64,000 bases of DNA from Cyclobacterium plantarum (GTDB lineage Bacteria; Bacteroidota; Bacteroidia; Cytophagales; Cyclobacteriaceae). Below the pieces are notes generated by a model. It searched no databases. It was not told where the DNA came from and worked only from the letters and a program-made list of their open reading frames with translations. Where the stretch lies: positions 167,227-231,226 of the forward strand of contig NZ_JAANYN010000001.1 of assembly GCF_011290685.1 (NCBI RefSeq). The letters are read 5' to 3'. Shown one piece after another: positions 8,388-17,062 of this stretch. The first letter of the stretch is position 1; every line of letters begins with the position of its first letter. The position numbers were made by a program, and so were the translations under genes.

Positions 8388-8804
8388 TTATTCGTTGGAC
8401 AAAATATCCTGCAGGGTCTTCATTTCCAGTATTTTGAGTGTTTCATCCCGCACTTCTATCATCACCTTGTTCAAGCCACATTGCGCCTGATTTTCGCATT
8501 CTTCACAAGGCTCGTAATAATTGAGACTCACGCAGGGAAGCAGGGCTATCGGGCCGTCCAGCAACCGGATAATGCGGGAAAGGGGGATTTCTTTGGGCTC
8601 CTTGATGAGGTAATAGCCACCTCCTTTGCCTTTTTTACTCCCTAAAAAACCAGCTTTCTTCAATTCCAGAAGGATATTTTCTAAAAATTTATGGGAAATA
8701 TTGTGTTTTTCAGAAATTTCGGAAATCAATATGGCTCCTTTATCTTTGTTTTTTCCCAGATAAGTAAGGGCATGAAAAGCATATTTGGTTTTTTTTGAAA
8801 GCAT
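8388..8804 (-). CDS. Rrf2-family transcriptional regulator
   Basis: A 138-residue Rrf2 protein with an N-terminal winged helix (LSKKTKYAFHALTYL; HNISHKFLENILLELKKAG; GSKKGKGGGYYL) and a C-terminal dimerisation helix. Four cysteines at 91, 100, 103 and 109 (LPCVSLNYYEPCEECENQAQC) are placed like the cluster-binding region of IscR/NsrR relatives, so it may sense Fe-S or redox status; cysteine-synthase sensing as in CymR is an alternative. It lies just upstream of cysH and is co-oriented with the sulfate operon, which makes control of sulfur assimilation the likely role. The C-terminal signature is not enough to name it. Confidence 0.88.
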   Translation of the reverse strand: MLSKKTKYAFHALTYLGKNKDKGAILISEISEKHNISHKFLENILLELKKAGFLGSKKGKGGGYYLIKEPKEIPLSRIIRLLDGPIALLPCVSLNYYEPCEECENQAQCGLNKVMIEVRDETLKILEMKTLQDILSNE

Positions 8805-9026
8805 GCGTCGTGCAAAAATGGTTGTATTGATTAAAGATAATCACTTTCATTAAAAATGAGCAGTGAATTGGCCGATTTATGAAAAAAGAGGAGATCTTAT
8901 AAATTCAAATTTTTCAGGTATGGGATAAAACCGGATGATTGGTAAATTCCAATGCAGGTAAACCAGTTAGTTTTCTTTACACAGGATCAGGTAGTTACGG
9001 TTTGGTTTTCGGGTTTTAAAAAAGAG

Positions 9027-9950
9027 CTATTCCAGCGCAAATGTGGTTACGACAAACCCATGGTCCGAAGGGTAGGGTATGTCCTTGCCGTTGATACGTA
9101 GGTTTTCGCCAAAATAGGCCATATAAGAAGTGGATTCCAACGGATTTAACCGCCCTTGGTAAAAAATATAATCAATGCGGTGGGAATCCTCCTTTCCCTT
9201 TACATCCCAGGTAATGCCCGGATGCCAGTTTGGGTTTGGATGTACTTCCCGAAACGAATCCTTTAATCCCAAGTCGGCCAACACTTTGGTAGCATACCAG
9301 GGCACGATCAGTCCGTTGTGGCGAGCCTGACTTTCTTCGTTCCAGTCCAGGTGGGAAGGGGAATTCATGTCACCGCCTAAAATCATGGGAATGGAATCTG
9401 TGGCAGCAGCATATTTTTTAAGGTAGGGCAGCACGTTTTGAATCATTTCGGTTCGCTTGCCGGCGGCTTCCCAAACCAGTAGTTCATCGACTGATTTCCC
9501 CATCTGCTCCGGTGCATCATCCCAGGGTAAATAGTAAAACCAGTTGGAAAAAACGTTTATTTTCTGCTCATCGATCAGCACTTCCCGTCCACCCAGGTAA
9601 AACGGATACCCGGTATCGATTCGCTCACCAAAGGGGTATTTGGAATAAATGGAAAGGTTGATGCTTTCGTCATCTGGATCGGTACCTTCAGGTGCTATCA
9701 GGTGAAAATGATAGCCTAAGGTCTCCGCTATACGGGGTCCGGAGCCGTAGGTTTCCACCATGAGCACCACATCTGGGTCAATTTCCCGGATGATGTCTAT
9801 TACCCGATCAGGTCCATCGGGAAGGTCATTTCCTCCATGCAAAATGTTCCAGGCCATGACCTTCAGCGCCTTTGTATCGGATTGTGCCCAGGAATCGGTT
9901 TTCAGGAGAAAAAAGATAACAAGGCAGGTGAATAGTATTATTCGTTTCAC
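9027..9950 (-). CDS. Secreted endonuclease/exonuclease/phosphatase-family protein
   Basis: EEP-fold (DNase I/sphingomyelinase-like) hydrolase, about 307 residues. I prefer the GTG at 9950 as start because it gives a clean signal peptide (VKRIILFTCLVIFFLLKTDSWAQS); the ATG at 10046 adds 32 residues without secretory character. Catalytic motifs in order: MAWNILHGG (Asn), VETYG (Glu), GGDMNSPSH (Asp/Asn), a HRIDYIF strand and the final SDHGFV (Asp-His). These support metal-dependent phosphodiester cleavage outside the cytoplasm; the substrate (nucleic acid, phospholipid or sugar phosphate) cannot be read from the sequence. It stands alone between the sulfur genes and htpG. Confidence 0.85.
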   Translation of the reverse strand: MKRIILFTCLVIFFLLKTDSWAQSDTKALKVMAWNILHGGNDLPDGPDRVIDIIREIDPDVVLMVETYGSGPRIAETLGYHFHLIAPEGTDPDDESINLSIYSKYPFGERIDTGYPFYLGGREVLIDEQKINVFSNWFYYLPWDDAPEQMGKSVDELLVWEAAGKRTEMIQNVLPYLKKYAAATDSIPMILGGDMNSPSHLDWNEESQARHNGLIVPWYATKVLADLGLKDSFREVHPNPNWHPGITWDVKGKEDSHRIDYIFYQGRLNPLESTSYMAYFGENLRINGKDIPYPSDHGFVVTTFALE

Positions 9951-10193
9951 TGTGTGGAGTCGTTTGGAAATAGGGGGTGCATTGGGCCGCTTATTTTCAT
10001 AAAAAGAGACCGCTGGTAAATATACACAGGTTATCTTTTGCGGCAAATCCCAGTTTTATAATTTCATCCCGGTGGATATAGGGATTGGATATCGCTCAAA
10101 TTTCCAGGCACGATAATTCCCCTGGCTAACCCTAAATTCCTGAAACAAATCGTCATTGATATACATGAACCTAGAAGCCCAACTTGAACTAAT

Positions 10194-10215
10194 TCCCTCC
10201 GCCGCGGCGGAGGGA
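10194..10215. repeat. 22-bp perfect GC-rich palindrome
   Basis: A perfect palindrome with core CCCTCCGCCGCGGCGGAGGG plus one flanking T/A pair, in the intergenic stretch 10047-10346. It is far richer in GC than its surroundings and follows no gene end, so a terminator role is unlikely. It looks like a dispersed REP-type repeat. The rest of the interval contains no convincing gene; the 99-residue minus-strand frame through it crosses both this palindrome and the htpG terminator. Confidence 0.65.
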
Positions 10216-10346
10216 TTTTGGGTACGTCGGAATTTACGGACACGGTATTACCGTGAGACTTTCTCAGCCCGTTGAAATGGCACCAATTCAGCTTTAAGCT
10301 GCCATTCAGCAACTCCAATCTTTCTACGATCGACGTGTAAACAAAA

Positions 10347-10382
10347 AAGGGAAAGCGAGGCACTGAACCCGCTTTCCCTTTC
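10347..10382 (-). terminator. Terminator of htpG
   Basis: GGGAAAGCG and CGCTTTCCC pair around a 12-base loop, flanked by an A-rich/T-rich tract, starting about 20 bases beyond the htpG stop. On the minus strand the stem is followed by TTTTTTG, giving a standard intrinsic terminator. Confidence 0.75.
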
Positions 10383-10400
10383 TACGAATACATTTTACGC

Positions 10401-12281
10401 TCAAATCAACTCCACGCTTCTTTTCACAAAGGCGGTGAGCTCTTTTCCTTTCAGCAATCCCTGAGAAAGCAGGGCCAAATCGAAGGCCTGCTTGGCCAAT
10501 CTTTCCTGTTCTGCAGCATCTTCTGATTTTAAAATCCGATCAACCACAGGATGGTTTCCGTTTACGCCAACTTTGTAGTTGTCCGGCATGGCTCCATAAA
10601 ATCCCATGCCGCCATTTTGCGCCATGTCCTTCATCCTTCTCATGAATTCGTCCATGGTCACCGTGACGGGCAATTCCTCCGGACTGGAACCTTGCACTTC
10701 CACCGAATAGGTTTTGTTGTCGATGGCTTTTTCAAAAATCTCCTTCACCTTGTTGGATTGCTCCTCAGTAAGAAGGTTTTCATATCCGCCTTCCTTCTCG
10801 ATCAATTTGTCCACTACATCGGCATCTACGCGCTTCAGGCTGGCATTTTCCAGTTTACCTTCCAAATGCTGGATAAAATGACTGTCAATGGGCGAATCCA
10901 TCAACAACACATCGTAATCCTTTTTATTGGCCGACTGGATAAAGCTGTCCTGCTTATCCGGATCGGTTGCATACAAGTATACCAACTTATCGTCTTTACC
11001 GGTTTGGAAGGGCTTTACCTTTTCCTTGTATTCTTCCAGGGTGTAATATTCTCCTTTCGTATTGGTAAACAGGGCAAAATCCTTTCCTTTCTCGTAAAAC
11101 TTGTCTTCGGAAATCATCCCGTATTTCACAAAAAGACCAATGTCTCCCCACTTGCTTTCATAAACTTTTCGGTCTTTCTTGAACAATTCACCCAGCTTGT
11201 CCGCTACTTTCTTGGTGATGTAGTTGTTGATTTTCTTGACGTTGCTGTCGGCCTGCAGAAAGCTTCGGGAAACGTTTAGCGGAATGTCCGGAGAATCGAT
11301 TACCCCGTGCAATAGCATCAGAAATTCCGGTACGATATCTTTTACCTCATCGGTAATGAAAACCTGGCGGCTGAACAGTTTGATCTTATTGCGCTGCAGT
11401 TCAAAGTCTTTCTTTACTTTGGGAAAGTACAGAACTCCGGTAAGGTTGAATGGATAGTCCACGTTCAGGTGAATCCAGAAAAGCGGATCCTCACTCATGG
11501 GATACAGTTCCTTGTAAAATTTCAGGTAGTCCTCGTCTTTTAACTCACTTGGTGCCTGTGTCCAGATGGGATCGGTGGTATTGACTATATTGTCAACTTC
11601 TACCGATTTCCATTTCTTCTCTCCCTTGTCATCTACCCCGTCTTCTACACTTTCGGTTTTGGTTTCAAACCTGATAGGTACAGGAAGGAACTTGGCGTAC
11701 TTGTCCAGGATTTCCTGCAGCTTCCATTTGTCCAGAAACTCCTCGGACTCGCTGTTGATGTGTAGGATCACATCCGTTCCGCGTTCGGTTTTGTCCCCGG
11801 GGCTAATTTCAAATTCCGTACTGCCATCACAGACCCATTTGGCCGGCTCAGCGCCTTCCTCTCGGGATAGGGAATGGATTTCCACCGTGTCGGCCACCAT
11901 AAAGGCCGAGTAAAAACCCAAACCGAACTTGCCAATGATCTCATTGGCATCCTTGGCATCTTTGAACTTCTCCACGAATTCGGATGCCCCGGAAAAGGCA
12001 ATCTGGTTGATGTATTTTTTGATTTCTTCGGCGGTCATGCCGATACCCTTATCGGAGACGGTAATGGTCTTTTTCTCCTTGTCAAAGCTGACATCGATAG
12101 TCAGATCACCCAGTTCTCCTTTGTACTCACCCAAAGCGGCCAATCTTTTGATTTTCTGGGTGGCATCCACCGCATTGGACACCAATTCCCTGAGAAAAAT
12201 TTCATTATCCGAATAGAGAAACTTCTTGATAATAGGGAAAATATTTTCGGTATGAATCGAAATGGTACCTTTCTCCTGCAT
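10401..12281 (-). CDS. htpG: Chaperone HtpG (Hsp90)
   Basis: Cytosolic ATP-dependent chaperone of 626 residues, normal bacterial length. The GHKL ATPase domain is evident: FLRELVSNAVDA, VSDKGIGMT, GKFGLGFYSAFMVAD and the ERGTDVILH strand. The middle domain follows (NTTDPIWTQ, PLFWIHLNVDYPFNLTGVLYFP, LFSRQVFI, PLNVSRSFLQ), then the C-terminal dimerisation domain (GFYGAMPDNYKVGVNGNHPVV). There is no organelle-type linker. The gene is transcribed alone on the minus strand with its own terminator; heat-shock control is likely but no operator was identified. Confidence 0.97.
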   Translation of the reverse strand: MQEKGTISIHTENIFPIIKKFLYSDNEIFLRELVSNAVDATQKIKRLAALGEYKGELGDLTIDVSFDKEKKTITVSDKGIGMTAEEIKKYINQIAFSGASEFVEKFKDAKDANEIIGKFGLGFYSAFMVADTVEIHSLSREEGAEPAKWVCDGSTEFEISPGDKTERGTDVILHINSESEEFLDKWKLQEILDKYAKFLPVPIRFETKTESVEDGVDDKGEKKWKSVEVDNIVNTTDPIWTQAPSELKDEDYLKFYKELYPMSEDPLFWIHLNVDYPFNLTGVLYFPKVKKDFELQRNKIKLFSRQVFITDEVKDIVPEFLMLLHGVIDSPDIPLNVSRSFLQADSNVKKINNYITKKVADKLGELFKKDRKVYESKWGDIGLFVKYGMISEDKFYEKGKDFALFTNTKGEYYTLEEYKEKVKPFQTGKDDKLVYLYATDPDKQDSFIQSANKKDYDVLLMDSPIDSHFIQHLEGKLENASLKRVDADVVDKLIEKEGGYENLLTEEQSNKVKEIFEKAIDNKTYSVEVQGSSPEELPVTVTMDEFMRRMKDMAQNGGMGFYGAMPDNYKVGVNGNHPVVDRILKSEDAAEQERLAKQAFDLALLSQGLLKGKELTAFVKRSVELI

Positions 12282-12486
12282 GGTATTATTTATTTTTGTG
12301 TTAACTAAGTCTAATATTCTTTCTGCCTATTTCAAGTCTTGTTCCAAATTCATTTTCGTGTCAAATTGTCAGTACTTGTCTCCGTTTAAAAATATCCCTT
12401 ATCCGATCCCAGGCGGGGTCGGACGGTTTCCTATGCAAGGATCCTGTTCGGTGATTTCTTGAAATTATTCAGAATATTTTGGTATT

Positions 12487-14922
12487 ATGCGATATTATCA
12501 AAACCAACCCAATATGCGACAGCTGCTCCTGCTGCTATTCATCAGCATCACTCCCCTTGCCAGTACCTGCCAAATAGCAGGTAATGAAATAAATCCCTCA
12601 CCAGGGATGGAACTTTGGTATACTTCCCCTGCCGGCGACTGGCTGGAAGCACTTCCCATTGGCAATGGGCGATTGGGAGCCATGATTTATGGAGGGCTGC
12701 AGGAAGAACATATTCAGCTCAATGAGGAAAGCTTATGGGCAGGGATGCCTGAAGACCCCTACCCCGAAAACGTGCGCCAGCATTACGCTGAATTTCAGCG
12801 GTTAAATCTGGAAGGAAACTATCAAGAGGCCCTGGACTACGCCATGGAATACCTGTCCGTCTCCCCCACCTCCATACGTTCCTATGAGCCGTTAGGTGAA
12901 TTGCATATATCATTCGACCATCAAAAATCGGTGGATCACTACCGAAGGTCCCTTGACATGGAGACGGGCCTGGTCACGGCTACTTATTCCATAGCAGGGA
13001 AAAGGTACCGCAGAGAGGCTTTTTCCTCCAATGAATACAATGTCATTTTTTACCGCTTTGAAAGCCTGGATGGAGCACCGGTAAGCAGCACGATTCGTTT
13101 TGAACGGGAGAAGGACATCTTCCAACGCGTTGGAGAAGAAGATATTCTATTCGTGGACGGACAGGTATTTGATGATGCCGACGGGTACGATGACAATGTG
13201 GGCGGTTCCGGAAAACCCGGGGATCACATGAAGTTTTCTTCCCAAATCACAGCCGTTTTGGATAATGGAACAATACGCGGAAATGAAAAAACCCTTAGCA
13301 TCGAAAACAGCACCGGCTTTACCCTGATCCTAAGTGCAGCAACGGATTATAATTTAGCTGAATTGAACTTTGACCGAAACATTGACGCTAAAGACACCGC
13401 GTTGAAATTAATGAGAGAGGCTGCTGAAGCAACTTACGAAACAGCTAAACAGGCGCATATTTCTGAGCACAGTGACATGTTTAACCGGGTTAGGCTTTCC
13501 TTAGGCAGCCCGCATCGGGACAGCCTTCCCACCGATAAGCGGCTGGAAAAGGTGCGGGAAGGCACGAATGACAACCACATCACGGAATTGTTTTTTCAAT
13601 ACGGAAGGTACCTCCTGATGGGAAGTTCGGTCAACAGGGCGGTTCTTCCTGCCAACTTACAGGGCATCTGGAACAAGGAAATGTGGGCTCCCTGGGAATC
13701 GGATTTTCACCTGAACATCAATTTACAAATGAATTACTGGCCTGCCGACCTGACCAATTTATCCGAGGCCTTTGTTCCCCTGTGTAATTTTATTGTAAAA
13801 TTAGCGGAAAACGGAGGTACTACTGCAGAAAACTTCATCGGCTCCTCTGGCTGGATGGCCCATCATGTGAGCAATCCGTTTGGACGAACCACCCCCTCCG
13901 GGTCAACTAAGGAATCTCAGGTTACCAACGGTTATTCCAACCCCCTGGCAGGTGCCTGGATGTCGCTATCCCTATGGCGGCACTATGAATTTACCCAGGA
14001 TCAGGATTATTTAAAAGAAACGGCCTACCCTGTCATTGCCGGTGCAGCCCGGTTTATTCTGGACTTTCTGAAAGAAAATGAAAATGGGGAACTGGTCACG
14101 TCTCCTTCTTACTCACCGGAGAACGCTTATATCGATCCAACCACCGGAAAGCCAACGAGAAATACCACGGCAGCCAGCATGGACATCCAAATTATTAATG
14201 ACATCTTTAACGCCTGCCTGGAAGCAGAGGAAATCCTGGGAGCGCAGCAATTGACAGCGGAAATAGAAAAAGCAAGCGCTAAATTACCTCCGATTAAAAT
14301 TGGAAAGGACGGCACCCTTCAGGAATGGTACGAGGACTATGAGGAAGCGGAGCCGGGCCATAGGCACATGTCTCACCTTTACGCCTTGTACCCGTCCAAT
14401 CAAATCACCGCAGCAACACCCGATTTGTTCCAGGCTGCGGAAAAAACCATCGAAAGGCGACTGGCCTTCGGTGGCGGCGGACAAACCGGCTGGAGCAGGG
14501 CATGGATTATCAATTTTTATGCGCGTTTACAGCAGGGAGACGAGGCCCTGGATCATATCCACCAAATGATGGCCACCCAACTGGCTCCCAATATGTTTGA
14601 TTTGCTCGGAAAGATTTTCCAGATTGAGGGCAATTTTGGGGCCACAGCAGGTATTGCAGAAATGCTCCTGCAGTCGCATGAGGAAGGAATCATCCGCCTA
14701 TTACCGGCACTGCCCGAGGCATGGGACAGGGGTCAGGTATCCGGCCTGAAAGCACGAGGGAATTTTGAGGTAAGTATGGAATGGGAAGATGGCAACCTTC
14801 AAAAGGCAGCTATTCTGGCGCTGAGCGGGGGGAAAAGCAAGGTGCTTTATAAGGGTAAGGAATGGCTTGTTGACTTAAAAAAGGGCGAAGCAAAGTCGCT
14901 ATTTCCAGGATTGGAGTACTAG
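12487..14922 (+). CDS. Secreted GH95 family glycosidase (alpha-L-fucosidase type)
   Basis: An 811-residue glycoside hydrolase family 95 protein, probably releasing alpha-1,2-linked L-fucose (or L-galactose) from glycans. It begins with a signal peptide (MRQLLLLLFISITPLASTC from the ATG at 12514, perhaps the true start). The N-terminal beta-sandwich has the typical WYTSPAGDWLEALPIGNGRLGAM and LNEESLWAG. The (alpha/alpha)6 barrel shows LQGIWNKEMWAPWESDFH, NINLQMNYWPAD, SPSYSPENAY and HRHMSHLYALYPSNQI. The C-terminal half of the barrel has GGGGQTGWSRAW and IEGNFGATAGIAEMLLQS. No other carbohydrate genes adjoin it, so it is an orphan enzyme and not part of a SusCD locus here. Confidence 0.92.
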   Translation: MRYYQNQPNMRQLLLLLFISITPLASTCQIAGNEINPSPGMELWYTSPAGDWLEALPIGNGRLGAMIYGGLQEEHIQLNEESLWAGMPEDPYPENVRQHYAEFQRLNLEGNYQEALDYAMEYLSVSPTSIRSYEPLGELHISFDHQKSVDHYRRSLDMETGLVTATYSIAGKRYRREAFSSNEYNVIFYRFESLDGAPVSSTIRFEREKDIFQRVGEEDILFVDGQVFDDADGYDDNVGGSGKPGDHMKFSSQITAVLDNGTIRGNEKTLSIENSTGFTLILSAATDYNLAELNFDRNIDAKDTALKLMREAAEATYETAKQAHISEHSDMFNRVRLSLGSPHRDSLPTDKRLEKVREGTNDNHITELFFQYGRYLLMGSSVNRAVLPANLQGIWNKEMWAPWESDFHLNINLQMNYWPADLTNLSEAFVPLCNFIVKLAENGGTTAENFIGSSGWMAHHVSNPFGRTTPSGSTKESQVTNGYSNPLAGAWMSLSLWRHYEFTQDQDYLKETAYPVIAGAARFILDFLKENENGELVTSPSYSPENAYIDPTTGKPTRNTTAASMDIQIINDIFNACLEAEEILGAQQLTAEIEKASAKLPPIKIGKDGTLQEWYEDYEEAEPGHRHMSHLYALYPSNQITAATPDLFQAAEKTIERRLAFGGGGQTGWSRAWIINFYARLQQGDEALDHIHQMMATQLAPNMFDLLGKIFQIEGNFGATAGIAEMLLQSHEEGIIRLLPALPEAWDRGQVSGLKARGNFEVSMEWEDGNLQKAAILALSGGKSKVLYKGKEWLVDLKKGEAKSLFPGLEY

Positions 14923-14954
14923 CGAAAGGCAAGGTACTATTCCTTTTCATCCAT

Positions 14955-15254
14955 TTACAAGAAAGTTAATCCAATCTTCTTATTTAGCCCCTGTTCAAAA
15001 ATTCGTATCAAGGTCGATAATTGTATATTCCCTTTTCCATTTTCAAGTTTAGAAATATAGCTTTTCTTCGTCCCTGCCTTTTCTGCCAACTGTTCCTGTG
15101 TCAGATTGGCGGCCTTCCTTGCTGCCTTCAACATTTCGCTTACAATAAACATTTGGGCACTTTCTTCATATTTAATACGGCTTGCACTCCCGATTTTTCC
15201 ATGCTCAAATTCAATCAGTTCATCAAATGTTTTTACATCCCTATAATCTTTCAT
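14955..15254 (-). CDS. higA: HigA-type antitoxin, XRE helix-turn-helix
   Basis: A 99-residue XRE-family protein. An N-terminal region (KTFDELIEFEHGKIGS) precedes a helix-turn-helix at about residues 40-92 (LKAARKAANLTQEQLAEKAG, KKSYISKLENGKGNIQLSTL) and a short tail. The length and layout match antitoxins of RelE/HigB systems in which the toxin is encoded first. Its ATG overlaps the end of the toxin frame by 4 bases (ATGA), the normal arrangement of this family. The antitoxin frame is intact while the toxin is broken, so it may persist as a free repressor. Confidence 0.85.
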   Translation of the reverse strand: MKDYRDVKTFDELIEFEHGKIGSASRIKYEESAQMFIVSEMLKAARKAANLTQEQLAEKAGTKKSYISKLENGKGNIQLSTLIRIFEQGLNKKIGLTFL

Positions 15255-15541
15255 GGTTTTGGTTTTTTTGATTCAAAATATGCTTTCATTATTCTTTTGG
15301 CTTTTTCTAATTCTTTTTTTGGCGTCTTTTGAGTTTTCTTCTAGAAACCATTGAAAAGAACGACCAACCTTCCCTCATCAAAACAGCAGAAAATCCTGTA
15401 AATATTCGATTGGAATTCCACCCTTACCTCGTACAGCCCATCAGTTCCATCAAGATGCTCCAAGAACTTCTTAGGAACCCTTTCCACTTGCTTGATCAGT
15501 TCAAATCGTTGGTACCTCGTTTCGTAGATTAAATTTATCAT
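15251..15541 (-). pseudogene. higB: Broken HigB/RelE-type toxin (amber stop, truncated N-terminus)
   Basis: Reading leftward from 15541 gives MINLIYETRYQRFEL... then VERVPKKFLEHLDGTDGLYE, VRVEFQSNIYRIFCCFDEGR and LVVLFNGF, then TAG at 15341-15343. The same frame continues KKTQKTPKKELEKAKRIMKA and stops exactly at the antitoxin ATG. Family members read NGFQKKTQKTP at this point, so one CAG-to-TAG change removed the last third. The N-terminus is also short: an in-frame TAG lies just before the ATG and the first helix of the RelE fold is missing. The break lies next to the REP/RAYT region that starts about 70 bases away. Likely inactive, unless amber readthrough occurs. Confidence 0.8.
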
Positions 15542-15614
15542 AGATGGTGACTAGATTTTTTGAATCCTAGAGGCAGTAGCCTACCCTCTTAGTAGATCAG
15601 AATTGGCAAACAAA

Positions 15615-15890
15615 GGGGCGAAGCCCTGAATTCTTTGTCCTGCGGGATCCCAACCAAAAACCAAATAGCTTTTGTCTCAAACAGTTGTAGATCGTAGTTA
15701 GTATCACGACCCACAGGGGCGTAGCCCTGATATCTTAGTAGTAAAGAATTAAAGTCGGGAATCAGAGGGGCATGGCCCTGAAATCTTTTTACTGCGGAAA
15801 TGTAAAACAAGTTGCAAAAGCTTTGGTACTTAATCTTTGTAGAACTAAATTAGCTTTAAGGATCCAAAGTGGCTCAGCCCTGTTATCATA
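15615..15890. repeat. REP-like hairpin repeats left of the RAYT gene
   Basis: Three copies of a short imperfect palindrome of type CAGGGGCGTAGCCCTGA lie at 15615-15630, 15714-15730 and 15767-15782. A degraded fourth (GTGGCTCAGCCCTG) lies at about 15869-15882. All have the same orientation (GGGGC arm first) and are followed by ATTCTTT / TATCTTA / AATCTTT. The matching copies to the right of the transposase are in the opposite orientation. The 73-residue frame across 15589-15810 is an artefact of these repeats. Confidence 0.75.
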
Positions 15891-15892
15891 CA

Positions 15893-16354
15893 ATGGCAAA
15901 TACATACACACAACTATACGTCCAATTCGTTTTCTCTGTCCAGGGCAGGGGAAACTTTATCAGGGAGTCTTACCGTGACGAATTGGAGAAGGTCATGTGT
16001 GGAATCGTTTCCAACCATAAATGTAAAACGTATGCTATCTATTGTAACCCAGATCATACACACCTTTTTGCGAGTATACACCCTACTATTTCCCCCTCCA
16101 AACTAATGGAACAGGTCAAGTCAGGTTCAACAACATGGCTGAACCAAAAAAAGCTTGTTCCTGGTAAATTCGCATGGCAGGACGGATTTGGGGCGTTTTC
16201 CTATTCCAGGTCCCACATTGATAGGGTCGTAAAATATGTCTTGAACCAACCCGAACACCATAAGAAGCAATCGTTTAGGGATGAGTATTTGAAGTTGCTT
16301 GACAAATTCGGTGTTGAATATGATCCCAAATATCTTTTTGAATGGTACGACTGA
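15893..16354 (+). CDS. REP-associated / IS200-like Y1 transposase
   Basis: HUH single-strand transposase, 153 residues from the preferred ATG at 15893 (MANTYTQLYVQFVFSVQGRG, the usual start of this family; the upstream ATG at 15869 lies within a repeat). Catalytic features are the HUH-type motif in NPDHTHLFASIHP, the WQDGFGAFSYSRSHIDRVVKYVLNQ block with the candidate nucleophile tyrosine, and the C-terminal GVEYDPKYLFEWYD. The protein is full length and appears intact. It is flanked by short hairpin repeats in inverted orientation on its two sides, the arrangement expected for a RAYT/REP system or an IS200-like element. Confidence 0.85.
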   Translation: MANTYTQLYVQFVFSVQGRGNFIRESYRDELEKVMCGIVSNHKCKTYAIYCNPDHTHLFASIHPTISPSKLMEQVKSGSTTWLNQKKLVPGKFAWQDGFGAFSYSRSHIDRVVKYVLNQPEHHKKQSFRDEYLKLLDKFGVEYDPKYLFEWYD

Positions 16355-16363
16355 CTTAGGTCT

Positions 16364-16583
16364 CAGGGATACGTCCCTGGATTTCGGCTGGATATAGATT
16401 TATGCTAACTAGGAAATGACAACCGTTCAATGATAAATGTGGGTTACTGCCTGAACAATTCTGTGAGGGCTTTGACTCCAAATTGTTGTCTTGACGGAAG
16501 GACGGAATAGATTTCAGGGCTAACGCCCCTCATTTTCGTCGGCACAGGTTGCTTCTACTAAGATTACAGGGCTACGCCCCTGG
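16364..16583. repeat. REP-like hairpin repeats right of the RAYT gene
   Basis: Copies at 16364-16380 (CAGGGATACGTCCCTGG), 16515-16530 (CAGGGCTAACGCCCCT) and 16567-16583 (CAGGGCTACGCCCCTGG) are oriented opposite to the left-hand copies. The outer copy with its flank CTACTAAGAT matches the reverse complement of 15714-15741 with about two differences over 28 bases. The pair therefore frames the transposase as inverted repeats, roughly 15714-16583. Confidence 0.75.
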
Positions 16584-17062
16584 TTTTAGTCACAAAATTA
16601 ATGGGTGGGACTTTTTACTCAAGTTTCACAAGATGTGCTCTATTGAGCAAATAGGACGATTGTAGTTGCTGCTAAAACAGATTTTCACCCCACTTTATTC
16701 AAAGTGAGGTGAAAAATTACCAAGAATTTCCCGTTCACAGTCCAACAAATCCGCATTTGTGGCAACTGCATTGCTGTTATGAGGAAAATGAGTTATCTAC
16801 GAATTGGACCCATATTGGTATAATTCAAAAGAAGGATTAACTGGTTCCAATACTAAATTCCAGTAAATTAAAATGATTCAATTGGCTTGTCACAAACGGG
16901 CCTGGAGCCTGTGTAGCTATGAAATGTTTATTTGAAATATATAAATTTCTGTAAACTATTCGAGCAAAAAATTTCTCTTTCACACCATTTATTTCTCCGA
17001 CAGTCGGTTTACCAACAAAACGAGTCCGGTTTGCTAATGGATTAACCGTTTGGTTTACCCCA
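16584..17062. other. Intergenic region with one strong hairpin
   Basis: About 480 bases without a gene. The only marked structure is at 16682-16716, where TTTTCACCCCACTTT and AAAGTGAGGTGAAAA form a 15-bp stem (one wobble) around a 4-base loop. No T tract follows in either direction, so it is not a standard terminator. It may be an end of mobile DNA or a structured RNA. Confidence 0.5.

Noticed and set aside
10064..10363. 99-residue minus-strand frame
   Set aside because: Crosses the 22-bp palindrome and the htpG terminator; biased composition without protein-like pattern.
11874..12308. 144-residue plus-strand frame
   Set aside because: Antisense to htpG, whose identity is certain.
15589..15810. 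73-residue minus-strand frame
   Set aside because: Consists of the REP-like repeats left of the transposase.
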